NCBI GenBank assembly: GCA_020723405.1
Contig: DYIY01000001.1
Coordinates: 186,001 to 250,000, forward strand
Origin: Thiobacillus denitrificans
GTDB taxonomy: Bacteria; Pseudomonadota; Gammaproteobacteria; Burkholderiales; Thiobacillaceae
Direction of reading: 5' to 3'
DNA length: 64,000 nt
Below, piece by piece: positions 37,597 through 47,677 of the stretch (position 1 is its first letter; every line of letters begins with the position of its first letter). The translations under genes and the position numbers were made by a program. Under the pieces are notes generated by a model. That model did no database searches. It was given only the letters and a program-made list of their open reading frames with translations, and was not told where the DNA came from.

Positions 37597-37971
37597 TCAG
37601 CCCTGGTTCTTGGCCTCTTCCGCCGCGATCTCGGCGTGGACCTGGGCCATGTCCACTTCCCGGGCCTTGGCGATCAGGTCGTCGAACTGGCCGGCCTGCA
37701 TGGCGCCGGGCTGGGCGTAGATGATGACCTTTTCACGGAAGATCATCAGTGTGGGGATGGAACGGATCTGGAAGTGCCCGGCCAGACCCTGCTCCACCTC
37801 GGTGTTGACCTTGGCGAAAACGATGCCTTCATGGCGTTCGGAAGCGGCCTCGTAGACCGGCGCGAAGCCCCGGCAGGGACCGCACCAGGGGGCCCAGAAG
37901 TCGATGACGACGAAGTCGTTGTTGAGGATGGTTTCCTCGAAGTTCTGCTCGGTGAGTTCCAGGACCGCCAT
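37597..37971 (-). CDS. Thioredoxin
   Basis: A 124-residue thioredoxin. The active site is FWAPWCGPCRGFAPVYE and the cis-proline loop is RSIPTLMIF. Its C-terminal tail is about 15 residues longer than E. coli thioredoxin 1 (VDMAQVHAEIAAEEAKNQG) and is helical and acidic. It reduces cytosolic disulfides. Start at ATG 37971, with only 42 bp between it and the T-run of the upstream terminator, so its promoter must be very compact or overlap the terminator. Differs clearly from the His-rich thioredoxin at 904-1287. Confidence 0.95.
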   Translation of the reverse strand: MAVLELTEQNFEETILNNDFVVIDFWAPWCGPCRGFAPVYEAASERHEGIVFAKVNTEVEQGLAGHFQIRSIPTLMIFREKVIIYAQPGAMQAGQFDDLIAKAREVDMAQVHAEIAAEEAKNQG

Positions 37972-38013
37972 GGGGTTCCCCTAGGTTTGGGCGTTGTACA
38001 GGCAAGTTGCAGG

Positions 38014-38041
38014 CAAAAAAATGGCCGACTTAACGTCGGCC
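38014..38041 (-). terminator. Rho-independent terminator after the 97-residue gene
   Basis: Minus strand: GGCCGAC (38035-38041) pairs with GTCGGCC (38023-38029), 5-nt loop, then A and seven T. A strong terminator about 60 bp after the orphan gene stop. Confidence 0.92.
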
Positions 38042-38100
38042 GAGGCATGTTACCACGCTCAAGGAGGGATGAAACTTTCACGCCGTTCCGGGTTTCCTTC

Positions 38101-38394
38101 TCAGCCCGCCGTGGCCAGGCGGGCATGGGTCTCCCCCAGATAGGCCGCGCCCTCCACGGGGCGGGCGGGGGCGTTGCCGGTACGGCGCCAGAGATTGGGG
38201 GTGGTCTTCAGGCTGGCCTTGACCTCGGCCCGATTCACCGCGGTGATGAGTTCCGTTGCCAACATGCGTGCCTGGGCAGGTGTCAGGACGGTCACGCTAT
38301 CCATCAATTCGCTCATGTTGATGGCGATGCGATCGCTGCCGTCATCCCCGGAAATCAGGGAAACCGTCACCTGGCTGGGTTGAATCTGTTTCAT
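38101..38394 (-). CDS. Orphan 97-residue protein, unknown function
   Basis: Starts MKQIQPSQVTVSLISGDDGS and continues with an IAINMSELMDSVTVLTPAQARMLATELITAVNRAEVK segment that looks like a strand followed by two helices. It has no signal, membrane span or known motif, and I do not recognise the family. It is a real gene on regulatory grounds: a sigma-70 promoter with 17-bp spacing 89 bp upstream, GGGAG six bases before the ATG, and a strong terminator downstream. The ribosome site can be hidden by a 9-bp stem, suggesting controlled translation. The C-terminal third is basic and Pro/Ala-rich. Confidence 0.7.
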   Translation of the reverse strand: MKQIQPSQVTVSLISGDDGSDRIAINMSELMDSVTVLTPAQARMLATELITAVNRAEVKASLKTTPNLWRRTGNAPARPVEGAAYLGETHARLATAG

Positions 38395-38397
38395 TTG

Positions 38398-38439
38398 CTG
38401 CTCCCTTCGCTAACTTCCCGTCGCCAACAGAGGGAGCAG
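38398..38439 (-). promoter_or_regulatory. Stem that sequesters the Shine-Dalgarno of the 97-residue gene
   Basis: On the mRNA, CTGCTCCCT (38431-38439) is fully complementary to AGGGAGCAG (38398-38406), which holds the ribosome site GGGAG just before the ATG; the loop is 24 nt. A small GGAAG/CTTCC pair (38439-38443, 38414-38418) can cross it. This is the geometry of a translational switch, thermosensor or protein-controlled leader. Confidence 0.5.
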
Positions 38440-38482
38440 GAAGCGTGCCATTGGAGCATGCCAATATTAAGGAACGTAAAGC

Positions 38483-38511
38483 CTTATAAACACTGAAGAA
38501 TCCCGATTCAA
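38483..38511 (-). promoter_or_regulatory. Sigma-70 promoter for the 97-residue gene
   Basis: Minus strand: TTGAAT (38506-38511), 17-bp spacer, TATAAG (38483-38488). The predicted transcript starts near 38476, giving a leader of about 80 nt that contains the SD-sequestering stem. Confidence 0.6.
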
Positions 38512-38653
38512 CGGGCCAGGAAGCCAAAGCGGGTCCGGCATGGCCTCGACACACCTGTCGGAGTTTCATCATCCAGAATATGCCGTGCCACTCCCCTCCG
38601 GGCATCCTGGGGCTGGCTGAATCCTTGGCCCCTGCTGTCCGTCGGGCAACCGG

Positions 38654-38952
38654 TCAATACAAAAGTTCCGCAGACACGATCCGGTTGCCCAGCAGGTGCA
38701 CCCATCCCACCCTGCGGTCATCGCCGAGGGAGGAATATTCGAAGAGGTATTCCCGGTACAGGCGGGCCCGCTGGTTGGCATCCCGGCGCAGGGCCATTTT
38801 CTTCAGGGCCACGGTTTCGTCCAGGAGTTGCACTCCGGCCTGGGCGCAGGCCTTCCGGGCGGCGGCCAGGGCCAGCTCGCGCTTTTGCAGACCATCCCAC
38901 CAGAACCAGCCCAGGCCGGCCAGAACCGCCAGGGGCAGGGTTTCGGCCGGGC

Positions 38953-38956
<4 letters not shown>
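38654..38956 (-). CDS. DUF3301 family protein
   Basis: A 100-residue protein with one hydrophobic N-terminal helix ([17 protein letters not shown]) followed by the DUF3301 pattern: a helix with [23 protein letters not shown], then strands [36 protein letters not shown]. The family is common in Beta- and Gammaproteobacteria and has no assigned function. Its ATG at 38956 overlaps the stop of the DEAD-box helicase gene by 4 bp, so it is the last gene of the dapA-bamC operon. The ORF could be extended upstream by 19 residues, but that only shadows the helicase. Confidence 0.82.
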
Positions 38957-40292
<1,336 letters not shown>

Positions 40293-40293
<1 letters not shown>

Positions 40294-41057
40294 CAGAGTT
40301 CCCGCCAGTCCAGTCCAGTATCCTGATCGGCCACGCCGATCCATTCTTCCGTGCAGCCCAGGGCGCCGGCCAGGGCCTTGCGCGCCAGGTCCGGGGTGTT
40401 GTTTTCCTCGGACAGGTGGGCCGCCACCACGTGCTTCAGCCTGCCCCCCGCCACCCGGGCCAGCAGGGCGGCGGCGGCGGCATTGTCCAGGTGGCCGTAG
40501 CGCCCCAGGATGCGCCGTTTCAGGGCAGCCGGGTAGCTGCCCCCTTCCAGGCGGGCCACGTCGTGGTTGCACTCCAGGGCCAGTCCGTCGCAATCGGCCA
40601 GCACCTGTTCCATGTGGGGCGTGACGTGGCCGGCGTCGGTGAGCAGGCCGAAGCGCTGTTCCCCGTCGGAAAACAAGAACTGGAGGGGTTCCCGGGCATC
40701 GTGGGGCACCGGGTAGGGGGTGATTTCCAGATCCCCCAGGGCAAAGGCTTCGTGGCCGTCCAGGATGCGCGCGGCCAGGGGGGCCTCTCCCAGGGCGTCC
40801 AGCATGGCGTGGCTGCCGTGGGACAGCCAGACCGGGCAGCGGGCCGCCTGGGCCACCCGGGCGGCACCCCGCCCGTGGTCGCTGTGCTCGTGGGTGACCA
40901 GGATGGCGGCCAGGCTGTCCACTTCAACCCCCAGCCGGTTCAGGCGGCGTTCCGTTTCCCGGATGCCGAAGCCGCAGTCTACCAGGATGCGGGTGTCTCC
41001 GGCTTCCACCAGCCAGGCATTGCCTTTGCTGCCGCTGCCGAGACATCCGAAGCGCAT
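40293..41057 (-). CDS. MBL-fold hydrolase, YycJ/WalJ-like
   Basis: A 254-residue metallo-beta-lactamase-fold protein with [18 protein letters not shown] at the start, typical of the YycJ group, and the metal motif [10 protein letters not shown] (HxHxDH). Further ligands fit [24 protein letters not shown] and [11 protein letters not shown]. YycJ-type proteins are 5'-to-3' DNA exonucleases or repair factors in Firmicutes; in Betaproteobacteria the gene commonly follows bamC, with unknown role. One-base overlap with both neighbours (TAATG with bamC, TGATG with the helicase) shows tight translational coupling. Confidence 0.88.
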
Positions 41058-42187
41058 TACTTGAGTTGCTCGTAGAGAAGCGTGGCAATGCGGTTGCCCG
41101 TTTCGTTGCTGGCGGGCCGGCCATCATCCAGGTAGACCCCCAGGCTGGTCTGTTCCTGGGTGCCCTTGACCTTGACCTGGTAGCGCATGGCCAGGGCCTT
41201 GGGATCGTCGGAACGCCAGAAGGCCAGTTTGGACAGGAAACCCTTGTCCTTCTTGGTGTTGGCTTCCGGATCGGCATAGCGCACGTAGTACACGCCACCC
41301 GCCCGGTCCCGGTCCTCCACGGCGAAGCCGATGCGGTCCAGGGCCAGGCCCACCCGGCGCCAGGCCCGGTCGAAGGATTCCGGCATGGACACCCCGGGGG
41401 CCGCATCCACCCCCTTGCTCAGGACCGCCTGGGGCGGCGCGCCCCGGTCGGCCAGCAGGGTCTGGGCCCGGGCCTCTTCCACGCCGAAGCGCACCATCAG
41501 GCGGCGCAGCATCTCGGCTTCCAGCTCGGGATCGGCGGCCCGGGGCTGCCAGACGGTCTTGCCCTGGCCCTGGTCGCCCCCGCCCACGGTGCCCTCGAAC
41601 ACCTCGAACATGCCCCGGTGGCTGATGTAGATCTCGGTGCGGCCCTCCGCGCCGGGCTCCAGCCGGGTGCGGAACTTGTCCCGCTCGGCGGTGGAATAGA
41701 GGCCGTCGATGACCTTGCCCAGCAGGCTGCGCAGGCCGTCCTGGGGAATCTTGGCGCGGTTTTCCGCCCAGTCGGTCTCCATCACCCCGGCGTCGGGCAG
41801 TTCCAGGCTGATGATGAAGCCCATCTCCTGCCAGAACTCCTTGACCACCGGCCACACCTCGGCGGCGGGCACCTGCACCGTCAGCCAGCGCTGGCTGCCG
41901 GCCCGCTCGATGCTCACCTTGTCCACCTGGGGCAACACGGCGGCGTTGCCGCTCACCACCGGCTTGCCCGCCCGCTCCCGGTCGTAGGCCGAGAAGGTGG
42001 CGCTGCCCTTGGGGTTGATGTCCGGGACGGCGAAGCGGTTGTCACCGGAAGGCAGCACCAGATCCGGCGGCGCCTCCAGGGTGGGCAGGGAGCCGGCCGA
42101 CTTGTAGTCGATCTTCTTGCCATCCATCAGGGAGCAGCCCGACAGGGCCAGGGCGAGGACCAGGGAAGAGACGAGGGCTTGACGCAT
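41057..42187 (-). CDS. bamC: Outer membrane assembly lipoprotein BamC
   Basis: A lipoprotein of the BAM complex that helps insert beta-barrel proteins in the outer membrane. It is 376 residues from the ATG at 42187. The lipobox is ALALSGCSLMDGKK. The unstructured N-terminal region (YKSAGSLPTLEAPPDLVLPSGDNRFAVPD) is the BamD-binding stretch of the family, followed by two helix-grip domains (QRWLTVQVPAAEVWPVVKEFWQEMGF and AWRRVGLALDRIGFAVEDRDRAGGVYYVRY). It follows dapA by 11 bp, the classic dapA-bamC arrangement known from E. coli. Confidence 0.93.
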   Translation of the reverse strand: MRQALVSSLVLALALSGCSLMDGKKIDYKSAGSLPTLEAPPDLVLPSGDNRFAVPDINPKGSATFSAYDRERAGKPVVSGNAAVLPQVDKVSIERAGSQRWLTVQVPAAEVWPVVKEFWQEMGFIISLELPDAGVMETDWAENRAKIPQDGLRSLLGKVIDGLYSTAERDKFRTRLEPGAEGRTEIYISHRGMFEVFEGTVGGGDQGQGKTVWQPRAADPELEAEMLRRLMVRFGVEEARAQTLLADRGAPPQAVLSKGVDAAPGVSMPESFDRAWRRVGLALDRIGFAVEDRDRAGGVYYVRYADPEANTKKDKGFLSKLAFWRSDDPKALAMRYQVKVKGTQEQTSLGVYLDDGRPASNETGNRIATLLYEQLK

Positions 42188-42198
42188 GGACTTGAACC

Positions 42199-43074
42199 TC
42201 ACAGAGCGCCGGCTTCGCGCATCACCGCGCGCAGGGTGTCGTGGTGGGAAGCGGACAGGGGCACCAGGGGCAGGCGGATGCCGGATTGCACCCGGCCCAT
42301 CTCGGCCATGGCCCACTTCACCGGGATGGGATTGGCTTCGACGAACAGCTTCTGGTGCAGGCCCAACAGGCGGAAATTGATCTCCCGGGCGCTGGCCAGA
42401 TTGCCGGCCAGGGCGGCGGCGCACATTTCGTGCATGAGCCGGGGCGCCACGTTGGCCGTCACCGAGATGACGCCGTGGCCGCCCAGCAACATCAGGGCCA
42501 GGGCGCTGGCATCGTCACCGCTGTAGATGGCGAAATCCTTGGGGGCCCGCTTGAGCAGCTCGCTGCCCCGCTCCAGGTTGCCGGTGGCATCCTTGATGCC
42601 CACGACGCCAGGCACCTGGGCCAGGCGCAACACGGTTTCGTTGCCGATGTCGGAAGCGGTGCGGCCCGGCACGTTGTAGAGAATCAGGGGCAGATCCACC
42701 GCCTCGGCGATGGCCTTGAAGTGCTGGTACAGGCCTTCCTGGGTGGGCTTGTTGTAATAGGGCGCCACCGACAGGCCGGCAGCGGCCCCGGCCGCCAGGG
42801 CGCAGCGGGACAGCTCGATGGCCTCGCTGGTGGAATTGGCGCCGGTGCCGGCGATCACCGGCACCCGTCCGGCAGCCTGCTCCACGGCGGTCTTGATCAA
42901 GAGACAGTGCTCATCGGGGTTGACCGTGGGGGACTCCCCGGTAGTGCCGACGATGACCAGACCATCGGTGCCTTCGGCGATGTGCCAGTCGATGAGGGCC
43001 CGGAATGCGGGCAGGTCCAGGCTGCCGTCGGGCAGCATGGGAGTGACGAGAGCGACGAGACTGCCGGTGATCAT
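42199..43074 (-). CDS. dapA: 4-hydroxy-tetrahydrodipicolinate synthase
   Basis: First committed step to lysine and diaminopimelate: condenses pyruvate with aspartate semialdehyde. A 291-residue TIM barrel. GTTGESPTV carries the catalytic Thr pair, [14 protein letters not shown] the Tyr, [11 protein letters not shown] the substrate Arg, and [10 protein letters not shown] the Schiff-base Lys. The usual feedback-lysine site residues are not resolvable by eye. It begins the operon dapA-bamC-MBL-helicase-DUF3301. Start ATG 43074, with 76 bp to the methyltransferase stop. Confidence 0.97.
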   Translation of the reverse strand: MITGSLVALVTPMLPDGSLDLPAFRALIDWHIAEGTDGLVIVGTTGESPTVNPDEHCLLIKTAVEQAAGRVPVIAGTGANSTSEAIELSRCALAAGAAAGLSVAPYYNKPTQEGLYQHFKAIAEAVDLPLILYNVPGRTASDIGNETVLRLAQVPGVVGIKDATGNLERGSELLKRAPKDFAIYSGDDASALALMLLGGHGVISVTANVAPRLMHEMCAAALAGNLASAREINFRLLGLHQKLFVEANPIPVKWAMAEMGRVQSGIRLPLVPLSASHHDTLRAVMREAGAL

Positions 43075-43150
43075 GGCGAACGCGGGCTGGGAAAAAACGC
43101 GATCTTACCCGAAAGCGGCCCGTTCCGGCCGGCCGGGGCCCAGGTCTGGC

Positions 43151-43651
43151 CTACGGCCGGCGGGCGCACAGGCGCTGCATGCAACGGCCCTGCTCCGGCT
43201 CGTCCACGTCCTCGAAGCCCAGCACCGACAGGCGGCCATGGACCGCCTCCAGGAGTTCCCCGGGCAACAGCAGATGGGCCGGGTTGCGGGGCCGGCCGTA
43301 GCGGGCCTGGCCCAGGGTGAAGGTTTCGTAGATCAGCACGCCCCCCGGCGCCAGACTGTCAATCAGGACGGGCAGCAGGGGCCGGTGCAGGTAATGGGTG
43401 ACCACCACCCCGCCGAAACGGCGGCCGGCCAGGGGCCAGGGCTTTCCTTCCAGGTCGGCGGCCAGCCAGCTCACCCCCGGCGTGTCGCGCAGCGCCGCCG
43501 ACAAGCCCAGGTCCCGGTCCACCGCCGTCACCGGATGGCCCCGGCCGGCCAGGAAGACGGCGTGGCGGCCGCCGCCGCAGGCCAGGTCCAGCACCTCCCC
43601 TCCGGCCGGGATGAGCCCGGCCCAACGCACCACCCAGGGCGAAGGCGTCAC
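43151..43651 (-). CDS. Class I SAM-dependent methyltransferase
   Basis: A 166-residue small methyltransferase. Motif I is VLDLACGGGRHAVFLAGRGH, followed by VTAVDRD (acidic residue for the SAM ribose), the LAADLEGKPWPLAG loop and VVVTHYLHRPLLPVLIDSLAPGGVLIYETF. It resembles the TehB-like/hypothetical methyltransferases; the substrate is unknown. Its ATG overlaps the fliR stop by 4 bp (ATGA), so it is translated as the tail of the fliPQR unit. Whether it modifies a flagellar component is open. Confidence 0.85.
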   Translation of the reverse strand: MTPSPWVVRWAGLIPAGGEVLDLACGGGRHAVFLAGRGHPVTAVDRDLGLSAALRDTPGVSWLAADLEGKPWPLAGRRFGGVVVTHYLHRPLLPVLIDSLAPGGVLIYETFTLGQARYGRPRNPAHLLLPGELLEAVHGRLSVLGFEDVDEPEQGRCMQRLCARRP

Positions 43652-44436
43652 GGCCCGGCCACCCCGCCCATGGCCGCCGTGCCGGCCTGGATGGCCTGGA
43701 GCCAGAGCCGGTCCAGCAGGGAGGGCAGATAGGCCAGGGTGAAGTAGAGCACCAGGAAGCCCGCCCCCAGGGTGAGGGGGAAACCCACGGCGAAGATGTT
43801 CAACTGGGGCGACGCCCGGGTCATCATGCCGATGGCCAGGTTGGTGGCCAGCAGCGCCGCCGTCACCGGCAGGGCGATGTGCAGGCCGATGCTGAACAGG
43901 CTGCCGCCCCAGTGGGCCACCATGGCGAAACCGGCCCCGGACAGGCTGGCCGAGACGGGGATGTCCACGAAGCTCTGGGCCAGGGCGGCGATGACCAGAT
44001 GATGGCCGTTAAAAGCGAACAGGATCAGGGCGGCGGTGACGGTGAGGAACTGGGCCACCACCGGCGTCTGGGCGCCGTTCACCGGATCGAACAGGGTGGC
44101 GAAGGACAGGCCCATCTGCAGGCCCATGAACTGGCCGGCGAACTCCACGGCGGCGAACAGGATGCGCAGACTGAAGCCCAGGGCCGCCCCCACGGCGATC
44201 TGTTGCAGCAATATCAGGATGCCGTCGCCCGACACCAGGGGCACCTGGCCCGTGGGGGGCAGGACGGGCGCGATGGCCACGGTGAGGACGAAGGCCAGGG
44301 CCACCCGCACCGACACCGGCGCCGAGCGGTTGCCCATGAGGGGATCGAAGGACAGCCAGGCCAGGATGCGCACGAAGGGGAACAGGAACAGGGCCAGGAG
44401 CCCTTCCAGTTCGGCGCCGGACAAGGTCAGCATCAA
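43648..44436 (-). CDS. fliR: Flagellar type III export protein FliR
   Basis: Inner membrane component of the flagellar export gate, 262 residues, with six hydrophobic stretches. Family signs are the N-terminal LFLFPFVRILAWLSFDPLMGNRSAPVSVRVALAF, then EFAGQFMGLQMGLSFATLFDP and VNGAQTPVVAQFLTVTAALILFAFNGHHLVI. It assembles with FliP and FliQ into the helical gate. The ATG overlaps the fliQ stop by 4 bp. Complete. Confidence 0.97.
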   Translation of the reverse strand: MMLTLSGAELEGLLALFLFPFVRILAWLSFDPLMGNRSAPVSVRVALAFVLTVAIAPVLPPTGQVPLVSGDGILILLQQIAVGAALGFSLRILFAAVEFAGQFMGLQMGLSFATLFDPVNGAQTPVVAQFLTVTAALILFAFNGHHLVIAALAQSFVDIPVSASLSGAGFAMVAHWGGSLFSIGLHIALPVTAALLATNLAIGMMTRASPQLNIFAVGFPLTLGAGFLVLYFTLAYLPSLLDRLWLQAIQAGTAAMGGVAGP

Positions 44437-44702
44437 CCCACCAGGGTGGGGATGCTGCCGATGAGCCGGGTCACGTAGTCCACCAGCAATTGCAGGGTCC
44501 AGGGCCCGGTGATCACCAGCACCACGAACATGACGATCAGCTTGGGGATGAACGACAGGGTCATCTCGTTGATCTGGGTGGCCGCCTGGAAGATGGACAC
44601 CAGCAGGCCCATGACCAGGGACGCCAGCAACAGGGGACCGGCGGCCAGCATGGCCACCTCCAGGGCCTGGCGGACGATGGCGACGACGGTGTCCGGGGTC
44701 AT
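44433..44702 (-). CDS. fliQ: Flagellar type III export protein FliQ
   Basis: An 89-residue two-helix protein of the export gate. MTPDTVVAIVRQALEVAMLA, the first helix, is followed by LVSIFQAATQINEMTLSFIPK, a signature of the FliQ/SctS family, and the second helix LIVMFVVLVITGPWTLQLL. It lies 10 bp after fliP and overlaps fliR. Normal in length and sequence. Confidence 0.97.
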   Translation of the reverse strand: MTPDTVVAIVRQALEVAMLAAGPLLLASLVMGLLVSIFQAATQINEMTLSFIPKLIVMFVVLVITGPWTLQLLVDYVTRLIGSIPTLVG

Positions 44703-44712
44703 GGCGTCCTCC

Positions 44713-45462
44713 TCAGATCTGGAAGGTCTGGACCAGGGAGGCGATGAGCAGGCTCCAGCCGTCCGCCAGCACGAAGAGCATGATCTTGAAGGGCAGCGAC
44801 ACCAGCACCGGCGACAGCATCATCATGCCCATGGACATGAGCACGCTGGCCACCACCATGTCGATGATGAGGAAGGGAATGAAGACGATGAAGCCGATCT
44901 GGAACGCCGTCTTCAGCTCGCTGATCACATAGGCCGGCACCAGCACCTTCAACGGCGTCTCCTCCGGCGTGTTGATGGGCGGCACCTTGGCCAGCCCCAC
45001 GAACAGGGCCAGGTCCTCCTGGCGGGTCTGCTTCAGCATGAAGGACTTGAGGGGCTGGGCACCCCGCTCGGCCGCCTCCACCAGGCTGATCTGGTTGTCC
45101 GAATAGGGCTTCCAGGCCGTCTCGTGGATCTTGTCGAACACCGGCGCCATGATGAAAAAGGTCAGGAACAGGGACAGCCCCACGATGACCTGGTTGGGCG
45201 GCGCGTTCATGGTGCCCATGGCCTGGCGCAGCAGGGACAGCACGATGACGATGCGGGTGAAGGCGGTCATCATCAACAGCGCCGCCGGCAGGAAGGTCAG
45301 CGCCGTGAGCAGCAGCAGCGCCTCCAGGCTGAAGGTATAGCTGGTGCTACCCCCCGGCCCCGGCGTGCCCGTGAACGCCGGAATGCCCGCCGCCGCCCAG
45401 GCCGGGACCGGCAACAAGCAGGCCAGGGCGAGGAGAACCGGAAGGATCGGAAGGCGTCGCAT
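44713..45462 (-). CDS. fliP: Flagellar type III export protein FliP
   Basis: A 249-residue gate component. The ATG at 45462 gives a cleavable signal peptide, as known for FliP ([21 protein letters not shown]). The mature protein has [77 protein letters not shown] and [21 protein letters not shown], all typical. The open frame extends upstream by 40 codons with non-native-looking text, so the shorter start is preferred. In most flagellated Proteobacteria fliO ends directly before fliP; here a foreign segment of about 3.2 kb intervenes. Confidence 0.96.
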   Translation of the reverse strand: MRRLPILPVLLALACLLPVPAWAAAGIPAFTGTPGPGGSTSYTFSLEALLLLTALTFLPAALLMMTAFTRIVIVLSLLRQAMGTMNAPPNQVIVGLSLFLTFFIMAPVFDKIHETAWKPYSDNQISLVEAAERGAQPLKSFMLKQTRQEDLALFVGLAKVPPINTPEETPLKVLVPAYVISELKTAFQIGFIVFIPFLIIDMVVASVLMSMGMMMLSPVLVSLPFKIMLFVLADGWSLLIASLVQTFQI

Positions 45463-45868
45463 GGGCCGGAATTCTCTCAAAAACTCGCGGGAGCGCCCCA
45501 GGGAATTTTGGGGGATGGGGAGCGGGAGGAAAAGAGCGGGGCGGACGGGCTCAGGGGGCGCGTTCGCGGGGGCGCGCCTCATAAGCCATTGACGCCGACA
45601 TTCGGTGACGTGGCCGAAGGCTGATCTTGGGGGCCATCAAGCAGCTGGGAGACGAGGCGGCTTGTCGGCCTTTGCCGCCGTTCAGTAGTTGTTCCGTGGC
45701 AGTCAGCAATGGGCCGGATACCTGCCGGTCAGTGCCAAAGCTAGGCGAACGGCAGCTTCCTCACACGGCGAATGCGTACTCTGTGCCCTGAGCGGAATTC
45801 GCAGAGCTATAGCTGTGGACGTTCAGCCTCAAACTGCCGGGCAACTTTGCTGGGCCTGCAAGGCTAAA
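45463..45868. other. Junction region between fliP and the inserted cassette
   Basis: A 406-bp stretch with no convincing gene. From 45463 to about 45590 it is GC-rich and host-like; beyond that the composition falls. 45656-45684 is the left arm of the imperfect inverted repeat shared with 48524-48553. The block 45690-45860 has no readable conserved frame and looks like mobile-element debris. No obvious terminator was seen, so read-through into fliP is possible. Confidence 0.5.
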
Positions 45869-46612
45869 TTAGGCGAGGCATGGCATTGTGCTACTCGAAA
45901 CGGCATCTATCATTGCTGCCAACTCGGCTGGTTTCTCGATCATCGCGTAGTGACATGCATCAATGGGCAGAACCGAGACACGCTGTCCCAGACGTGAAGC
46001 CAAATGCAGTTGATACTTTGGCGGCAGAGGGCCTTTGTCTCGAAGGCACTGGATATACGTAATTTGCGTGCTGTCTGAAATGCTCCACTGGACGGGATCT
46101 AGAACCAATGATAATGACTCTTTTGAGAAACGTTTGGCCACACGTTCAGCCAAATCAGGCTGCAGGCCGTTGAGAAGCGTCGCCTTGGTTATTTCCTGGT
46201 TTGCGGAAAACTCACCAGGGCAAAAGGACAAGACAACCTTGCTGGCGAGGCGCGCAAGGAATGGGAAAGACGAGACTATAGAATTTCCAGGCTTGGGAAC
46301 CGGGCCGGCAAGGATGACGACGTGCCGGACCCGCTCGCCGAGTCGCTTGCACAGCGCCAATGCTATTGCTGCACCAAGCGAATGGCCAACGATGACAAGA
46401 GGCTGTTCAGGGGCAATAGCCTGCAAAACGGTTTTAGCGCAGTCGGCGACCGTGAGGCCAATTAACCCTTCGGTTGACTGTCCATGACCAGGCAAATCAG
46501 TTGCAACTGACTCGCACCGAAGATGGCTCCGCAATGCATCCCAGACCCAGCTACCCGCATGGCCGCCGTGGATGAGTACTACACAGGGGGGGATGAGTAT
46601 CTGACATTTCAT
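45869..46612 (-). CDS. Alpha/beta-fold hydrolase
   Basis: A 247-residue alpha/beta hydrolase. The oxyanion loop is LIHGGHAGSWVWD, the nucleophile elbow is GHSLGAAIALAL, and the catalytic His is in IDACHYAMIEKPAE; the acid is probably in the SDS/DKGPLP region before it. Similar proteins are esterases or C-C hydrolases such as those opening ring-cleavage products; the substrate is unknown. Codon use is less GC-rich than in the fli genes, consistent with transfer. It is the last gene of the cassette; 228 bp with a gene remnant separate it from the AraC gene. Confidence 0.85.
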   Translation of the reverse strand: MKCQILIPPCVVLIHGGHAGSWVWDALRSHLRCESVATDLPGHGQSTEGLIGLTVADCAKTVLQAIAPEQPLVIVGHSLGAAIALALCKRLGERVRHVVILAGPVPKPGNSIVSSFPFLARLASKVVLSFCPGEFSANQEITKATLLNGLQPDLAERVAKRFSKESLSLVLDPVQWSISDSTQITYIQCLRDKGPLPPKYQLHLASRLGQRVSVLPIDACHYAMIEKPAELAAMIDAVSSSTMPCLA

Positions 46613-46621
46613 ACTTGTTGT

Positions 46622-46789
46622 TAGTGGTTAACTGTTTTCGGATGCAAGTCTGCCGTTCCGATAGGGAGCGATCAGGCATACGCAAGCTATTTGCACCAGA
46701 TCAAGCAGCAGCGCGGTCCGCAAAAGGCATTTCAGCAATCCATGAAAAACGTCGAGTGGGCGGCCTTGCAGGTCGCAAAAGGAATGTAA
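46622..46789 (+). pseudogene. Decayed 3' end of a gene on the plus strand
   Basis: A frame open from just after 46621 to a TAA at 46787-46789 gives a protein-like tail, for example DQAYASYLHQIKQQRGPQKA then FQQSMKNVEWAALQVAKGM. It has helical, native-looking composition but no start region, and it is opposite in direction to the neighbouring genes. I cannot name the family. It reads as the truncated C-terminus of an older gene caught in the insertion. Confidence 0.45.
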
Positions 46790-46840
46790 GGCTGGGGTGC
46801 ATGCCATCGGTGATGGGAAGTTCTTTGCATGCGGTGTCTG

Positions 46841-47677
46841 TCATGCGTGGATGCCCATGGCGGGCCAGTGCTGCTTGTCGTAGCGGACAAAATAGAGCGT
46901 GTCGGTGTCGCCCCCGTTATCCGCCAGGCCTTGGTGCAGCAAAAGCGGCGAGAGACCGGCAAGGCGACGGAAATCATGCGCCATGTGAGCTTGGTCGAAA
47001 TAGCCATTGTCGGCCGCAAGTTGTGCGAGATCGCGCCGGTTGCCGCCGCCAATGAGCGAGCGCAGAGCGGCAAGGTAGCGGCTGAAGCGCCGGAGTTCGC
47101 GCGGGGAAATGCCGTAATGAGCAGCAAATAAACGCTGGAAATGCCGAGTGCTGAATCCCATCTCGGAAGCGAGGGCACTGACCGGCGCCTCCCAAAGCCG
47201 CTCGGGAATGTGGAGCGGCGGCTGCGCAACGCGGGCGAGGCCGGCCAACAGCATGGCAAAACAGGAGAAAGCGGCGGCATCGGAGCAACCCGGCGCAAGT
47301 TCGGTGGCTAGCCGGTCAAGCACGGTGGACGGCCAGGTCTCACGCAAATCGGTAACCCGGTTAGCGAAGCGGCGCGCATCGCCTTCGAAGAAGCCTGGTA
47401 GCGCGCCGGCTTGCAGGACGGCAGTGACGAACTGGGTGCCGGGTTTGAGGCGCAGAGTAGAGGGCCGCGTCAGTGGGCCGACGACGAAGGCACGCGGTGT
47501 GGGCTTGTCCAGTCCCATACCTTCGATTTTGAGGTGCGAGCCGCCGGCGACGAGGAAACCCAGCACCGGGAAGGGCGAAGCCGGCAGGAGTTGGTTGCCG
47601 CCACAGTCGGTCTCGGCGTGGAAATAGCGCACGAGGCGGGCGAGTTCGTGGGGCGCCGCATCGATCAAACGGCTCAT
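46841..47677 (-). CDS. AraC-family transcriptional regulator
   Basis: A 278-residue regulator starting at ATG 47677, which overlaps the stop of the NTF2-like gene by 4 bp. The N-terminal part (RYFHAETDCGGNQLLPASPFPVLGFLVAGGSHLKI and VVGPLTRPSTLRLKPGTQFVTAVLQAG) is a cupin-like sensing domain. The C-terminal double helix-turn-helix reads VSALASEMGFSTRHFQRLFAAHYGISPRELRRFSRY and LAQLAADNGYFDQAHMAHDFRRLAGLSP, a clear AraC/XylS pattern. It probably controls the cassette genes. The effector is unknown. Confidence 0.92.
   Translation of the reverse strand: MSRLIDAAPHELARLVRYFHAETDCGGNQLLPASPFPVLGFLVAGGSHLKIEGMGLDKPTPRAFVVGPLTRPSTLRLKPGTQFVTAVLQAGALPGFFEGDARRFANRVTDLRETWPSTVLDRLATELAPGCSDAAAFSCFAMLLAGLARVAQPPLHIPERLWEAPVSALASEMGFSTRHFQRLFAAHYGISPRELRRFSRYLAALRSLIGGGNRRDLAQLAADNGYFDQAHMAHDFRRLAGLSPLLLHQGLADNGGDTDTLYFVRYDKQHWPAMGIHA

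Noticed and set aside
45689-45997. Small plus-strand gene at the fliP-side border of the cassette
   Set aside because: It overlaps the end of the hydrolase antisense and has no matching signature.
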